Positions 1 through 6,215 of a stretch of DNA of 16,587 bases are shown here, piece by piece; positions within the stretch are counted from its first letter, which is position 1; each line of letters begins with the position of its first letter. The position numbers and the translations under genes were made by a program. This DNA is from Paraclostridium ghonii (GTDB lineage: Bacteria; Bacillota; Clostridia; Peptostreptococcales; Peptostreptococcaceae). The stretch lies in contig NZ_JAKEDR010000066.1 of NCBI RefSeq assembly GCF_023653455.1, positions 1-16,587 on the forward strand, given 5' to 3'. The notes under the pieces are model-generated. The model made no database searches. It worked only from the letters and a program-made list of their open reading frames with translations, and was not told where the DNA came from.

Positions 1-419
1 ACTTTAATTCTGATTTTGAATTTATAAGTGGATTATCTTCAACAAGTTCTAATACAGGCATACGAATTCTTAAGTCTAGGCTTGAAACGCAAGACATTGC
101 AGGGTTTAAGAAGTGGCTTCAAACTAATAATGTAACAGTTATATATCAATTAGCAAAAGAACAAGTATATGAAGTTAATCCACTTGACTTAGAATCATTT
201 GAAAGTGAAACCATGATTTCAATAGATAGTGGAGTTGTAGCACCTTATGCAAGTTGGAAGATAACTTCCTATTTACCTAACTTTGTAAGGAATTTATCAA
301 GCCAAGTTAGACAATTACAAGACCAAGTATATAAAACTAATGTAGCTAACTTTACAGTAGCACTTAATACATTAGATACAAAATTAAGATTAAACAAACT
401 AGAATCACCTAATGATTAG
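1..419 (+). CDS. Phage tail / tail-fibre protein, C-terminal part (partial)
   Basis: An open frame runs from position 3 to a TAG at 417-419 with no start, so the gene begins left of the window; about 138 residues are visible. There is no transmembrane segment. The last third (motifs such as VRNLSSQVRQLQDQVYKT) is heptad-like and could form a coiled coil, as in trimeric tail or fibre proteins. Function is inferred mainly from place: in Gram-positive siphoviruses the last large tail or receptor-binding gene is followed by one or two tiny genes, then holin and endolysin, exactly as here. The first internal Met lies at 213, but the frame stays open upstream, so that is not the real start. It could be another tail-tip or baseplate component. 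The order is clear; the exact role is not. Confidence 0.65.
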   Translation, partial: FNSDFEFISGLSSTSSNTGIRILKSRLETQDIAGFKKWLQTNNVTVIYQLAKEQVYEVNPLDLESFESETMISIDSGVVAPYASWKITSYLPNFVRNLSSQVRQLQDQVYKTNVANFTVALNTLDTKLRLNKLESPND

Positions 420-454
420 GTGTTATTTTTATGTCCTTGAAAGGAGGTGATTGT

Positions 455-631
455 ATGAGTTTAGAGCAAGCTATTGATTTTTTAGCAAAAAACTGTCCCC
501 AAATATTTGCTCCAATAGTAGCAGAGATGGATAGGCTAAAAAATGAAAATACAGATTTAAAATCTGAAATTAAATTAATGCAAGAAATGTTAAATGAATT
601 ATTAGTACAAAATATGTCACAAAATATATAA
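455..631 (+). CDS. Small coiled-coil protein of the tail-lysis junction
   Basis: This is a 58-residue product. The start is ATG 455 because AAGGAGG sits at 441-447, about 7 nt upstream; an in-frame ATG at 431 lies before that site and is unlikely. The N-terminus (MSLEQAIDFLAKNCPQIF) is mildly amphipathic. The middle (EMDRLKNENTDLKSEIKLMQ) is a clear heptad pattern, so a short coiled coil is likely. No transmembrane segment and no named family that I recognise. It sits between the tail gene and another small gene, where phages often carry XkdX-like or tail-accessory proteins. A structural or chaperone role is only a guess from location. Confidence 0.7.
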   Translation: MSLEQAIDFLAKNCPQIFAPIVAEMDRLKNENTDLKSEIKLMQEMLNELLVQNMSQNI

Positions 632-651
632 TCAATAGGAGGAAATAATAT

Positions 652-831
652 ATGAGCAGTGCAAAATACATAGCAAATCAAATAATAGTAGGTGAAAAAA
701 ACGGAGGTTTACCATATTACGTGGTAGAGCCACCATCATATTGGAGCAAATACCAAGAGGAAGTCAATAAATTTCTTAAGGAAGAAGGTTACGAGCATTT
801 AATAGTAGATAAAATAGAGGGACTTAAATAG
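652..831 (+). CDS. Small hypothetical phage protein before the lysis genes
   Basis: This 59-residue product is easy to miss because of its size. It has an AGGAGG site at 637-642, 9 nt before ATG 652, and starts 20 nt after the previous stop. The product begins MSSAKYIANQIIVGEK, has a central PYYVVEPPSYW stretch rich in aromatics and proline, and ends in a charged helix-like segment. No transmembrane segment or metal motif. Its stop codon (TAG 829-831) lies inside an intrinsic terminator hairpin at 817-837, so it is probably the last gene of the tail operon. I do not recognise the family. Confidence 0.7.
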   Translation: MSSAKYIANQIIVGEKNGGLPYYVVEPPSYWSKYQEEVNKFLKEEGYEHLIVDKIEGLK

Positions 832-842
832 TCCTTCTTTTT
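816..842 (+). terminator. Intrinsic terminator overlapping a stop codon
   Basis: GAGGGACT (817-824) pairs with AGTCCTTC (830-837), one G-U wobble, with a 5-nt TAAAT loop and a T-rich tail (838-842). The TAG stop of the preceding gene (829-831) spans the loop and the right arm, so a terminating ribosome would cover the hairpin. It separates the tail genes from holin/endolysin. Confidence 0.7.
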
Positions 843-873
843 GTTTCACTAAAGATAAGGAGGAATTAGAAAC

Positions 874-1161
874 TTGGAAAATATATTTATGCAATACGGA
901 GTTCTAGGGGCAGTAGTATTAGCTTTAGGAAGTTTTTCTGCTGGACTTATAAATAATATATTAAAGGAAAATAAATCCGATAAGGAAAGACATTATCAAG
1001 AAATTAAGGACCTGCAGGAAATGTATAAAGAAGAAATAGAAAAATATAGAATTGATTCAAATAAAGATAGGGAAGTTTATGTTCAAAGTATGGATAAGGT
1101 AGTCGGGAAGCTTGATACACTTGAAAAAGATGTTGAAATAATTAAAAATAAATTAGCTTAA
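874..1161 (+). CDS. Holin, BhlA/UviB type
   Basis: This 95-residue product starts at TTG 874, preceded by AAGGAGG at 857-863 (10-nt spacing). An in-frame ATG at 889 would lie 25 nt from that site and would cut into the membrane segment. One hydrophobic segment (about residues 9-28, GVLGAVVLALGSFSAGLI) is followed by a highly charged helical tail (about 31-95) with coiled-coil character. That is the layout of the BhlA/UviB family of clostridial and Bacillus phage holins and bacteriocin-release proteins. Role: makes membrane lesions that give the endolysin access to peptidoglycan at the end of infection. The amidase gene starts 13 nt after its stop, so the two form a lysis cassette. UviB-type proteins are also linked to bacteriocin release, so exact pore behaviour is inferred. 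Confidence 0.8.
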   Translation: MENIFMQYGVLGAVVLALGSFSAGLINNILKENKSDKERHYQEIKDLQEMYKEEIEKYRIDSNKDREVYVQSMDKVVGKLDTLEKDVEIIKNKLA

Positions 1162-1174
1162 TAGGAGGAGATTT

Positions 1175-1960
1175 ATGAGTAAAGTATATATAGATTTAGG
1201 GCATGGTGGAGCAGATAGTGGGGCAATATGTAGGTCAAAAAATGTATTTGAAAAGAATATAGTATTAGAGGTTGGAAAGCTTGTAGAATCTAAATTAAAG
1301 GCTTGTGGGATAGATGTAAAACTGTCACGTTACAATGATATAACTAAGAGTTTGGTACAACGAACTACAGAAGCAAATAATTGGGGAGCTGATATTTTAG
1401 TTTCAATACACGTAAATGATGCTGAAAACATTTCTGCCCAAGGTGTAGAAACTTATTGCTATAAATTTGCTTATAGAAATCTAGCTGATTGTGTACACGA
1501 AGAACTTATAAAGGATGGCTTATACACTAAAAATCGAGGTATTAAAGAGGGTAATTTACATATGGTTAGAGAATCTAAAATGTCAGCTTGCTTAGTGGAG
1601 TTATTTTTCATAAACAACGAAGATGATATTAACAAGCTACTTAACAAAAAAGATGAATTTGCAAATGCTATAGCTAAAGGGATATGTAAGTACTTAGGTA
1701 TAAATTATGCAGGAGGTAACGCAATATCTCCAAATGAAGGATTTAAAAATGGAGATTATTCGGGTAAAAAAGCTAGAGTAATTGCAAACACTCTAAATGC
1801 GAGATATGATAGAGGAACTCAATATAATGTAATAGGTCAAGTTAAATGTGGAGATATTGTTAATTTACAATATTGTTTAAATGATTGGGTAAGCATAGAA
1901 GGATTTAAGGGTAATAAAGGACTTGGCTATGTAAATTCTAAGTATCTGCAATTATTATAA
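1175..1960 (+). CDS. Endolysin: N-acetylmuramoyl-L-alanine amidase with SH3-like C-terminus
   Basis: This 261-residue product starts at ATG 1175 with AGGAGG at 1164-1169. Residues 1-175 form an Amidase_3 (zinc amidase) domain: DLGHGG supplies H10, E26 follows in NVFEKN, SIHVND supplies H79, and VELFF supplies the catalytic E142. A Gly/Ser/Asn linker (about 179-196) leads to an SH3-type bacterial cell-wall-binding domain (about 198-261) with the usual W238 and a GYVNSKYL end. It cuts the bond between MurNAc and L-Ala of peptidoglycan. No signal peptide is present, consistent with holin-dependent export; the holin gene lies 13 nt upstream. All expected metal and catalytic residues are present, so it should be active. 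Confidence 0.93.
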   Translation: MSKVYIDLGHGGADSGAICRSKNVFEKNIVLEVGKLVESKLKACGIDVKLSRYNDITKSLVQRTTEANNWGADILVSIHVNDAENISAQGVETYCYKFAYRNLADCVHEELIKDGLYTKNRGIKEGNLHMVRESKMSACLVELFFINNEDDINKLLNKKDEFANAIAKGICKYLGINYAGGNAISPNEGFKNGDYSGKKARVIANTLNARYDRGTQYNVIGQVKCGDIVNLQYCLNDWVSIEGFKGNKGLGYVNSKYLQLL

Positions 1961-1983
1961 TAATTACTGTTATTAAGCTAATT

Positions 1984-2027
1984 AAAAAGGAGTACTCTAA
2001 AATTGAGTACTCCAACTTTTTTATTTT
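1984..2027. terminator. Bidirectional intrinsic terminator
   Basis: GGAGTACTC (1989-1997) and GAGTACTCC (2005-2013) form a perfect 9-bp stem with a 7-nt loop. A T-rich tail follows on the plus strand (2016-2028) and an A-run precedes on the left (1984-1988), which is a T-run on the minus strand. It lies between convergent genes and serves both; the end of the minus-strand gene (stop at 2021-2023) lies in its tail. Confidence 0.9.
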
Positions 2028-2278
2028 TTGTTAGGTGCTTCACTTATCATTAGATCATTTAATTCACCTTGTAATTGTCTAAGCCTGTTACCACATTTAA
2101 CTGCTTTTGGTACAAAATAAAGCATTAATGGAATCCCTATTATCGTAAATAATAGTAGTACAATTAAAAATTTTAACCTATTGCTTTGGATTATCAATTC
2201 GTTCATTTCTTGCTCGATTAATAGCTGCTCTTTAGATGCCCCCTGTGTAAGCTTAGATGGTATAACTAAATTTTTCAA
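2021..2278 (-). CDS. Small membrane protein, unknown role
   Basis: This 85-residue product has one strong hydrophobic stretch at about residues 36-57 (KFLIVLLLFTIIGIPLMLYF), long enough for one membrane pass or a tight hairpin because of the central GIP. An acidic amphipathic helix lies before it and a charged helix after it. I chose TTG 2278 because AAGGGG (2294-2289) lies 10 nt upstream; an in-frame GTG at 2287 (88 residues) would be only 1 nt from that site. It is monocistronic: a promoter candidate lies at 2312-2340 and the bidirectional terminator at 1989-2013. No family recognised. Lying between the lysis and segregation modules it could be a lysogenic-conversion or exclusion protein, but nothing in the sequence proves this. 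Confidence 0.65.
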   Translation of the reverse strand: MKNLVIPSKLTQGASKEQLLIEQEMNELIIQSNRLKFLIVLLLFTIIGIPLMLYFVPKAVKCGNRLRQLQGELNDLMISEAPNKK

Positions 2279-2311
2279 AATATACACGCCCCTTATTCCC
2301 TTTTTACTATA

Positions 2312-2348
2312 ATACTAACAAAACATTAAAAAGTTAACAAGCTTGTTA
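2312..2348 (-). promoter_or_regulatory. Promoter candidate with 14-bp palindrome over the -35
   Basis: On the minus strand, TTGTTA (2340-2335), a 17-bp spacer and TAGTAT (2317-2312) form a plausible promoter for the small membrane protein. The -35 lies inside the perfect palindrome TAACAAGCTTGTTA (2335-2348), a likely operator. The same palindrome followed by a T-run could alternatively act as a weak terminator for parM. The rest of 2288-2420 holds no gene. Confidence 0.45.
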
Positions 2349-2420
2349 GTTTTTATTATACATACATATGTACGTATTTTATGCTTTAGTACTTTAAAAG
2401 TTTAATAGGGGGATAGCTTT

Positions 2421-3314
2421 TTATTTCATCATTTTTCTATATCCATTCGCATTAGCAAAAACATGAGTTTGTATATCATCCATGACGATTATTCCTTGTA
2501 TGTTTTGTTTGAAGGCATTTCCCAATAGTTTTGCACCTCCACCCATTACTACAACGGCTTCTGTGCTTATTGGATAGTTTAGTTTTAATTCATTGTATAT
2601 TTTTGCAAAAAATTCTTTAGAAGCATTTATATTTACATTAATATCTTGTTTTTCACCTTTAAAATAAAACCCTTTATCTATGTAATCTTGTACTTTGTCC
2701 CTACCTACAGTCACTTCACTTTCAAATCTTACATCTTTTTCGATAGATTTAGATATTGCATCATATATGTTTATAGTTCCTATATCCATAGAGTGTGGTT
2801 TAGTAGCTCTATTCTCTTTAATCAATGCTATATCAGTTGTTTTCCCCCCTATATCAACTATTACAATATCTCTATTGCCTACTTTTTCTTGGATGTTTTT
2901 CCCAAAATACAAATATCCTGTTATCCCTTCAGGAAATACTTTTACGCTATTTATATAGATTTTTCTTTTAGTATCTCCAAATTGAATATTATATTCTTTA
3001 TCTTGTAATTTATCTATAATTGTTTGCTTGAATTGAGTGTATTGCTTTATTGGTAATCCAAGCGCTAAGTCTACATTATCTTCATCTGTAGATTTGCATA
3101 TAGCTCCTAATAGTAGAGGAAGAAAATTTTCTTTTTCAAACTTTTTAGGATTAATTTCTTCTTCACCTTCACCTAAAAAAAATGTTTTGCCATCTAAAGT
3201 TAATCTGTCAGCGTTTGTTCCATATTCTCCTACTGTTGTAACTTTGCTCTCAAAGATTATCCCTTCACTTGTTTTTACTGCAAAATTTCCTATATCTATA
3301 CCTAATTTAGCCAT
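2421..3314 (-). CDS. parM: ParM-like actin ATPase for plasmid segregation
   Basis: This 297-residue product has the actin/Hsp70 fold signatures in order: phosphate-1 loop GIDIGNFAVK (residues 5-14, D7), phosphate-2 loop VDIGGKTTDIAL (153-164, D154) and adenosine motif VVVMGGGAKLLG (254-265). Length fits plasmid ParM/Alp proteins rather than MreB or FtsA. Role: forms ATP-dependent filaments that push sister plasmid copies apart, with a DNA-bound adaptor (ParR) at the centromere. The start at ATG 3314 has GGGAGGA about 6 nt upstream. The gene lies 21 nt after the ParR-like gene in one operon, behind the repeats at 3566-3690. This means the phage genome is kept as a low-copy plasmid in the lysogen. 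The adaptor-before-filament gene order is the reverse of R1 and pSK41. The exact ParM subfamily cannot be told by eye. Confidence 0.9.
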   Translation of the reverse strand: MAKLGIDIGNFAVKTSEGIIFESKVTTVGEYGTNADRLTLDGKTFFLGEGEEEINPKKFEKENFLPLLLGAICKSTDEDNVDLALGLPIKQYTQFKQTIIDKLQDKEYNIQFGDTKRKIYINSVKVFPEGITGYLYFGKNIQEKVGNRDIVIVDIGGKTTDIALIKENRATKPHSMDIGTINIYDAISKSIEKDVRFESEVTVGRDKVQDYIDKGFYFKGEKQDINVNINASKEFFAKIYNELKLNYPISTEAVVVMGGGAKLLGNAFKQNIQGIIVMDDIQTHVFANANGYRKMMK

Positions 3315-3335
3315 TTTTTATTCCTCCCATATAAT

Positions 3336-3548
3336 TTAATTATCCAAATCAAAGTTAAATCCTTCTGCGGGATCGTCAACTTGTTCATTTTTTTCAGAGA
3401 AGATAAATTCTCTCTCAATGTCATTTTTATTCATTACTTCCCAAACGAGTTCTTTTATATAACCCGATGCGGAAAGTTTGCTATCTAAAAATTTTTCGAT
3501 TGCTTTTTCTTTTTCGTTATTCTTAAATGTCAATACAACTCTACTCAA
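3336..3548 (-). CDS. parR: ParR-like ribbon-helix-helix centromere-binding protein
   Basis: About 70 residues. The start is probably TTG 3548, with AGAGGTG about 7 nt upstream; a GTG at 3557 in the same frame overlaps that site and is less likely. The N-terminus (SRVVLTFKNN) looks like a beta-ribbon, followed by two helices (about residues 10-22 and 26-40, the second SASGYIKELVWEVMNK), which is the ribbon-helix-helix pattern. The C-terminus is acidic and ends in an aromatic/acidic FNFDLDN, similar in kind to ParR tails that cap ParM filaments. It lies just upstream of parM in the same operon and just downstream of AT-rich direct repeats. It should bind those repeats, repress its own promoter and couple DNA to ParM. 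It is shorter than typical ParR (about 100 residues), so the name is an inference from fold and position. Confidence 0.7.
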   Translation of the reverse strand: MSRVVLTFKNNEKEKAIEKFLDSKLSASGYIKELVWEVMNKNDIEREFIFSEKNEQVDDPAEGFNFDLDN

Positions 3549-3565
3549 ATTTTCCACCTCTTTTC

Positions 3566-3690
3566 AAGTTTTGTAAAATTTGTTAATACTTACTTAAATT
3601 TTATAAAGTTTTGTAAAATTTGTCAACAAAAATAAATTGAATTTTTTATAAAACTTGTTAACGTTTGATTAAATTTTGCAAACTTTTAAC
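3566..3690 (-). repeat. parC-like centromere/operator repeats with parR promoter
   Basis: Three direct repeats are read on the minus strand at 3661-3641, 3626-3606 and 3586-3566. The last two differ at one base of 21 and the first matches at about 17 of 21 (core TTAACAAATTTTACAAAAC). A more degenerate relative lies at 3690-3670. A promoter is built into them: TTGACA (3626-3621), a 17-bp spacer, TAAAAT (3603-3598). A protein bound to the repeats would cover the -35 and spacer, as expected for an autoregulated parC/parR. There is no coding content. Confidence 0.7.
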
Positions 3691-3720
3691 AAATAAAAAA
3701 GACTAGGTTTCCCTAGCCTT
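3691..3720 (-). terminator. Intrinsic terminator of the small-gene operon
   Basis: On the minus strand, AAGGCTAGG (3720-3712), a GAAA loop and CCTAGTCTT (3707-3699) form a 9-bp stem with one G-U pair, then a T-rich run (3698-3691). It lies directly after the stop of the 3726-4070 gene and insulates the par operon from it. Confidence 0.85.
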
Positions 3721-3725
3721 AAAAT

Positions 3726-4070
3726 TTATTTTTTATTTGCCTTATTATATTTTGGAAACTCTCCAAATTTTTCAGCGGTACATTCAAAATCATTTTCTTT
3801 TAAATTCCATATAGTGAGTTCTTCTGTATATACCTTTACTTTATAATATGGGGTGTTTCTATGTTCAAATTTTTTACTATAAAATTGTCCTAAAACTTCA
3901 CATCCTATTAATCTATCTATATAACAATTTGATTGTCTGTATATTAATTTATCTCCGACATTGTATTTCCATTTTAAATTATCAATAGATTTTTCGTATA
4001 TAATATTTTTTGTATAATTTACAGAAACACAAGTAACCATAGCTAATATTATTGCTATCAAAAGCCACAT
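3726..4070 (-). CDS. Membrane-anchored or exported hypothetical protein
   Basis: This 114-residue product has an N-terminal hydrophobic segment (WLLIAIILAMVTCVSV, about residues 2-17) that can serve as a signal anchor. No clear cleavage site is seen; C14 is not in a convincing lipobox. The remaining 95 residues are mixed beta/charged with several Tyr and Trp (KWKYNVGDKLIYRQ, YYKVKVYTEELTIWN), suggesting a small soluble beta-rich domain, which would be extracellular if the anchor is N-in. The start ATG 4070 follows AAGGGGGAG at normal spacing. It is the last gene of the minus-strand run before the terminator at 3691-3720. No family recognised. Exported proteins in this part of phage-plasmids are sometimes superinfection-exclusion factors; this is speculation. 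Confidence 0.7.
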   Translation of the reverse strand: MWLLIAIILAMVTCVSVNYTKNIIYEKSIDNLKWKYNVGDKLIYRQSNCYIDRLIGCEVLGQFYSKKFEHRNTPYYKVKVYTEELTIWNLKENDFECTAEKFGEFPKYNKANKK

Positions 4071-4111
4071 TGGTATTCTCCCCCTTGAAAGAATTATTTT
4101 ATCTCTTCAAA

Positions 4112-4324
4112 TCACATTTTAATATCATAAAACTCGCTATCATCCCACATGCCTTGTTCGCACTTCAATGACCTTAGATAATCACCATTGTAATATCTTT
4201 TAGCATTAGTTTTACATCTGCGTTTTATAACTTTCTTTTGTATTCTAAATTCCTCTTTTGGTATTCCTATTCTAAACATGTACCATTTAAGTGTTTTGAT
4301 TTCTTGCTTTTGTATTTTATTCAT
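4112..4324 (-). CDS. Small basic hypothetical protein
   Basis: This 70-residue product is strongly basic in its first two thirds (FRIQKKVIKRRCKTNAKRYY) with an acidic tail (DDSEFYDIKM). Start ATG 4324 has GGAGG at normal spacing. The basic patch suggests nucleic-acid contact, but I see no zinc, HTH or ribbon-helix-helix signature. An inverted repeat TATACC-N5-GGTATA lies upstream in the 60-nt gap to the next gene and might regulate it. Family not recognised. Confidence 0.65.
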   Translation of the reverse strand: MNKIQKQEIKTLKWYMFRIGIPKEEFRIQKKVIKRRCKTNAKRYYNGDYLRSLKCEQGMWDDSEFYDIKM

Positions 4325-4384
4325 TCTCTAATCCTCCAATAAATATTATATTTTATACCAACTCGGTATATTTTTACCTTTTAA

Positions 4385-4573
4385 CTATATCTTTTTACCC
4401 TTTCTGCCTGCTCTATTATCGTTTTTCTTTGCTCCTAATATTTTACTAATTGATTGGTCGCCTGTTAGATTCTCGTTTAATATGCAGGCTAATAAGGCAC
4501 AGTAGTTAAGATAATTATAAGTGTCCCTTATATCAGCCTTTTCAAAATCGCTTATTTCCCTTTTTACTTTCAT
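4385..4573 (-). CDS. Small hypothetical protein
   Basis: This 62-residue product starts MKVKREISDFEKADIRDTYN. Start ATG 4573 is preferred: AGGGGG lies 6 nt upstream, while the upstream in-frame ATG at 4630 would overlap the previous gene by 47 nt and has no good ribosome site. The N-terminal half is helical and charged, with a Cys-containing hydrophobic patch (YCALLACIL). The C-terminus (GRKGKKI) is basic. The previous gene's TAG stop adjoins its ribosome site, so coupling is likely. Function unknown. Confidence 0.65.
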   Translation of the reverse strand: MKVKREISDFEKADIRDTYNYLNYCALLACILNENLTGDQSISKILGAKKNDNRAGRKGKKI

Positions 4574-4583
4574 TAGTTGCCCC

Positions 4584-4829
4584 CTATCTAATCCCCTTTG
4601 TTTTGTATTTATAATAATTCCTAACCCCACATAATTCCAAATGTTCTATGACTTCAATATGTTTGTGTTTTTTATTATTATGGAACTCTTCTTTTTCAAA
4701 AATCACCTCTTTATTACACTTAATGCACCTATGAACTTCGAATGTTTTAATTCCATACTGGAAGAATGTAGGTTGATATAATTTATAAAATAATCCTTCT
4801 AGCTTTATTTTGTGTAATATGCATATCAT
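4584..4829 (-). CDS. Hypothetical protein with a single CxxC motif
   Basis: This 81-residue product has start ATG 4829 with AGGGGGGAT upstream. A single CxxC (C35-I-K-C38) in HRCIKCNKEV resembles half of a zinc knuckle; nearby His residues (H50, H54, H56) and C67 could complete a metal site. The rest is basic and aromatic. Similar short CxxC proteins are common in phage early regions and their roles are mostly unknown. It lies in the run of six small minus-strand genes between the par locus and the Rep candidate, 17 nt after the preceding stop. Confidence 0.65.
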   Translation of the reverse strand: MICILHKIKLEGLFYKLYQPTFFQYGIKTFEVHRCIKCNKEVIFEKEEFHNNKKHKHIEVIEHLELCGVRNYYKYKTKGIR

Positions 4830-4846
4830 TATTTAATCCCCCTATT

Positions 4847-5146
4847 TCATATCAATTCTTTAACTCTATTTATCAAATCTTCCTTTTGATCTAGTAAAAA
4901 TATTTTAGTATCTTCTGTATCGTACAATTCAAAGTGTGCTGGCATACCAAATCCCATTGTAGGATATTTCTCAAAGTAAATGCTTAAACATAAATTTTCA
5001 TTTTTTAGTATGAAGATAAAACTTCTTCTATCACCACACCTCATATCTTCAAAGAATCTAACTCCGTATCCTTTTGATTTTGCTATATCTGCTATAGTAT
5101 TAAAAGTTTTACATTTGCTTTTATTTGTGTATGCCCCTAAGACCAT
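4847..5146 (-). CDS. Hypothetical soluble protein
   Basis: This 99-residue product has no membrane segment; the alternating pattern (RSFIFILKNENLCLSIYFEK) suggests a beta-rich fold followed by a C-terminal helix (LLDQKEDLINRVKELI). Start ATG 5146 is preceded by AGGGGGG. That ribosome site lies inside the end of the upstream overlapping gene (5122-5301), so translation may be coupled. No recognisable family or motif. A small intracellular accessory protein is all that can be said. Confidence 0.65.
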   Translation of the reverse strand: MVLGAYTNKSKCKTFNTIADIAKSKGYGVRFFEDMRCGDRRSFIFILKNENLCLSIYFEKYPTMGFGMPAHFELYDTEDTKIFLLDQKEDLINRVKELI

Positions 5147-5301
5147 TTAAATCCCCCCCTATATAATTTTGTATGAACATCCATAATATGCTTATAGTTA
5201 TCTTTACATCTATCATTTAATGCAAACTTATAGGCTAGCAAAAAAGAAGTATTATTATCATATAGGCTTATAAAATCTTTATCTTTTGTTATTTGCTCCA
5301 T
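5122..5301 (-). CDS. Small hypothetical protein overlapping the next gene
   Basis: This 59-residue reading frame starts MEQITKDKDFISLYDNN and stops at 5122-5124, overlapping the next gene by 25 nt in another frame. The product is mixed charged, probably helical, with a Cys and two His in the middle (DRCKDNYKHIMDVH). The weak point is the start: AGGGG lies only 2 nt before the ATG, though another AAAGGGG is 14 nt upstream. It fills what would otherwise be a gap of about 250 nt in a tightly packed operon, which supports it. Confidence 0.5.
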
Positions 5302-5364
5302 ATCCCCTATTTAAACCCCTTTCATTCTTAGTTTAATAGTTTTATATTAAAACTTGTTTTGTTT

Positions 5365-5390
5365 TATCTAAAAGGCTTTCATAGCCTTAT
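5365..5390 (-). terminator. Possible weak terminator after the Rep candidate
   Basis: AAGGCT (5372-5377) and AGCCTT (5383-5388) form a 6-bp stem with a 5-nt loop just after the Rep stop at 5400. On the minus strand only TTTTA follows, so termination may be partial and let transcription continue into the small genes. Confidence 0.5.
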
Positions 5391-5399
5391 TTTAAATAT

Positions 5400-6041
5400 T
5401 TATATTCGAATCTTATCAGCTTGGTTAATTTCAATTATTTTTTCAAGTTCTTCTTCGCTATAATCTAAAAAGCTTTCTTCAAAATTTCTGAATTTATTTT
5501 TATTTCCCGAAATTTTAGGGTTATATTTTTCTTTATTTTGTTGTATACTTTTGTTATAAGAATAATTTTTAGTAGTAGTAGAAGTCGGTACTTGTAGTAG
5601 GGTATCGGCTTTTTTGTGTTCTGTTTCCCCTTCTTCTTCAATTAATTTATAATATTTATCTGTAAATCTAAATACAGTTTTCTCGCTCCCCAATTCCCCT
5701 ACTGTTGCAAATTCAATTAATCCTAAAAATTTGTAAGACTTAACTTTCTTTTTTGTGTTTTCAGTCATTTTTAAAAATCTTTCATTCCAGTCCAAAGGTT
5801 TAACTCCTAAGTAGTAAAGACATTTTCTTTGTATTGCTTCTTTTTTCAATCTTAAAAACGGTAAATCATCAGCAACTTTTTTCCATGAAATCCAATTCCA
5901 ACACTTACTATCTTTTATGTGTTCTTCCATTTTGCCACTATTTTTAAAATGTGCTATATAGTCTAATATTATTAGTTCATCAGCTTCTATATTTAAATCT
6001 AAAAGCCTTTGCTGCTCATAGTTAAATATTCTTTTTTTCAT
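5400..6041 (-). CDS. Candidate plasmid/phage replication initiator (winged-helix)
   Basis: This is a 213-residue product with no membrane segment. Residues about 15-125 look like a winged-helix DNA-binding domain: an N-terminal helix (ADELIILDYIAHFKNSGKM), a conserved-looking WISWKKVADDLPFLRLKK segment, a recognition-helix stretch and a wing (YKFLGLIEF, then KTVFRFTDKYYKLI). This pattern occurs in initiator or replisome-organiser proteins of Firmicute plasmids and phages. A low-complexity Thr/Ser/Asn linker (about 145-175) leads to a C-terminal segment that may recruit host replication proteins. It is coupled by an ATGA overlap to a ribbon-helix-helix protein and lies beside the iteron/DnaA-box region at 6338-6572, supporting a Rep role. 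A transcription regulator is the alternative. Confidence 0.55.
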   Translation of the reverse strand: MKKRIFNYEQQRLLDLNIEADELIILDYIAHFKNSGKMEEHIKDSKCWNWISWKKVADDLPFLRLKKEAIQRKCLYYLGVKPLDWNERFLKMTENTKKKVKSYKFLGLIEFATVGELGSEKTVFRFTDKYYKLIEEEGETEHKKADTLLQVPTSTTTKNYSYNKSIQQNKEKYNPKISGNKNKFRNFEESFLDYSEEELEKIIEINQADKIRI

Positions 6042-6175
6042 TTACTTTTCACCTTCCCATCTTTTCTGATTAAATCAAGTACGTATTCTTGGAAAGTCAC
6101 CCCCTCCTTTAAAAGTTCAATCCTCAGCTTCATGTAATAATCTTCGTCAATTCTTATAGATACTTGTTTTTTCAT
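6038..6175 (-). CDS. Ribbon-helix-helix (CopG/Arc-type) regulator
   Basis: This 45-residue product is too short for most gene finders. It begins MKKQVSIRIDEDYYMKLRIE: KQVSIRID is the DNA-binding ribbon, followed by two helices (about 11-24 and 28-38, VTFQEYVLDLIRK) separated by a Gly turn. That is the classic CopG/Arc layout. AGAGGTGA lies 6-7 nt before ATG 6175. Its TGA overlaps the ATG of the Rep candidate (ATGA, 6041-6038), so the two are translationally coupled. A promoter (TTGCAA-17-TATACT) lies upstream. In many plasmids a small CopG-type protein represses rep and sets copy number; that is the inferred role here. Confidence 0.8.
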   Translation of the reverse strand: MKKQVSIRIDEDYYMKLRIELLKEGVTFQEYVLDLIRKDGKVKSK

Positions 6176-6215
6176 TTTTTGTCACCTCTATATTCTTTAT
6201 TTAGCTTATGTAATA

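Noticed and set aside
409..681. Minus-strand open frame over the small tail-junction genes
   Set aside because: Two well-supported plus-strand genes occupy the region.
2646..3339. Three plus-strand open frames across the parM gene
   Set aside because: They are antisense shadows of parM, which has full actin motifs and a good start.
4085..4110. TTGAA/TTCAA inverted repeat before the 3726-4070 gene
   Set aside because: Arms are short and AT-only outside one G-C pair; likely chance in AT-rich DNA.
4584..4630. Overlap of two minus-strand genes at 4584-4630
   Set aside because: The overlap disappears when the downstream gene starts at ATG 4573, which has the better ribosome site.
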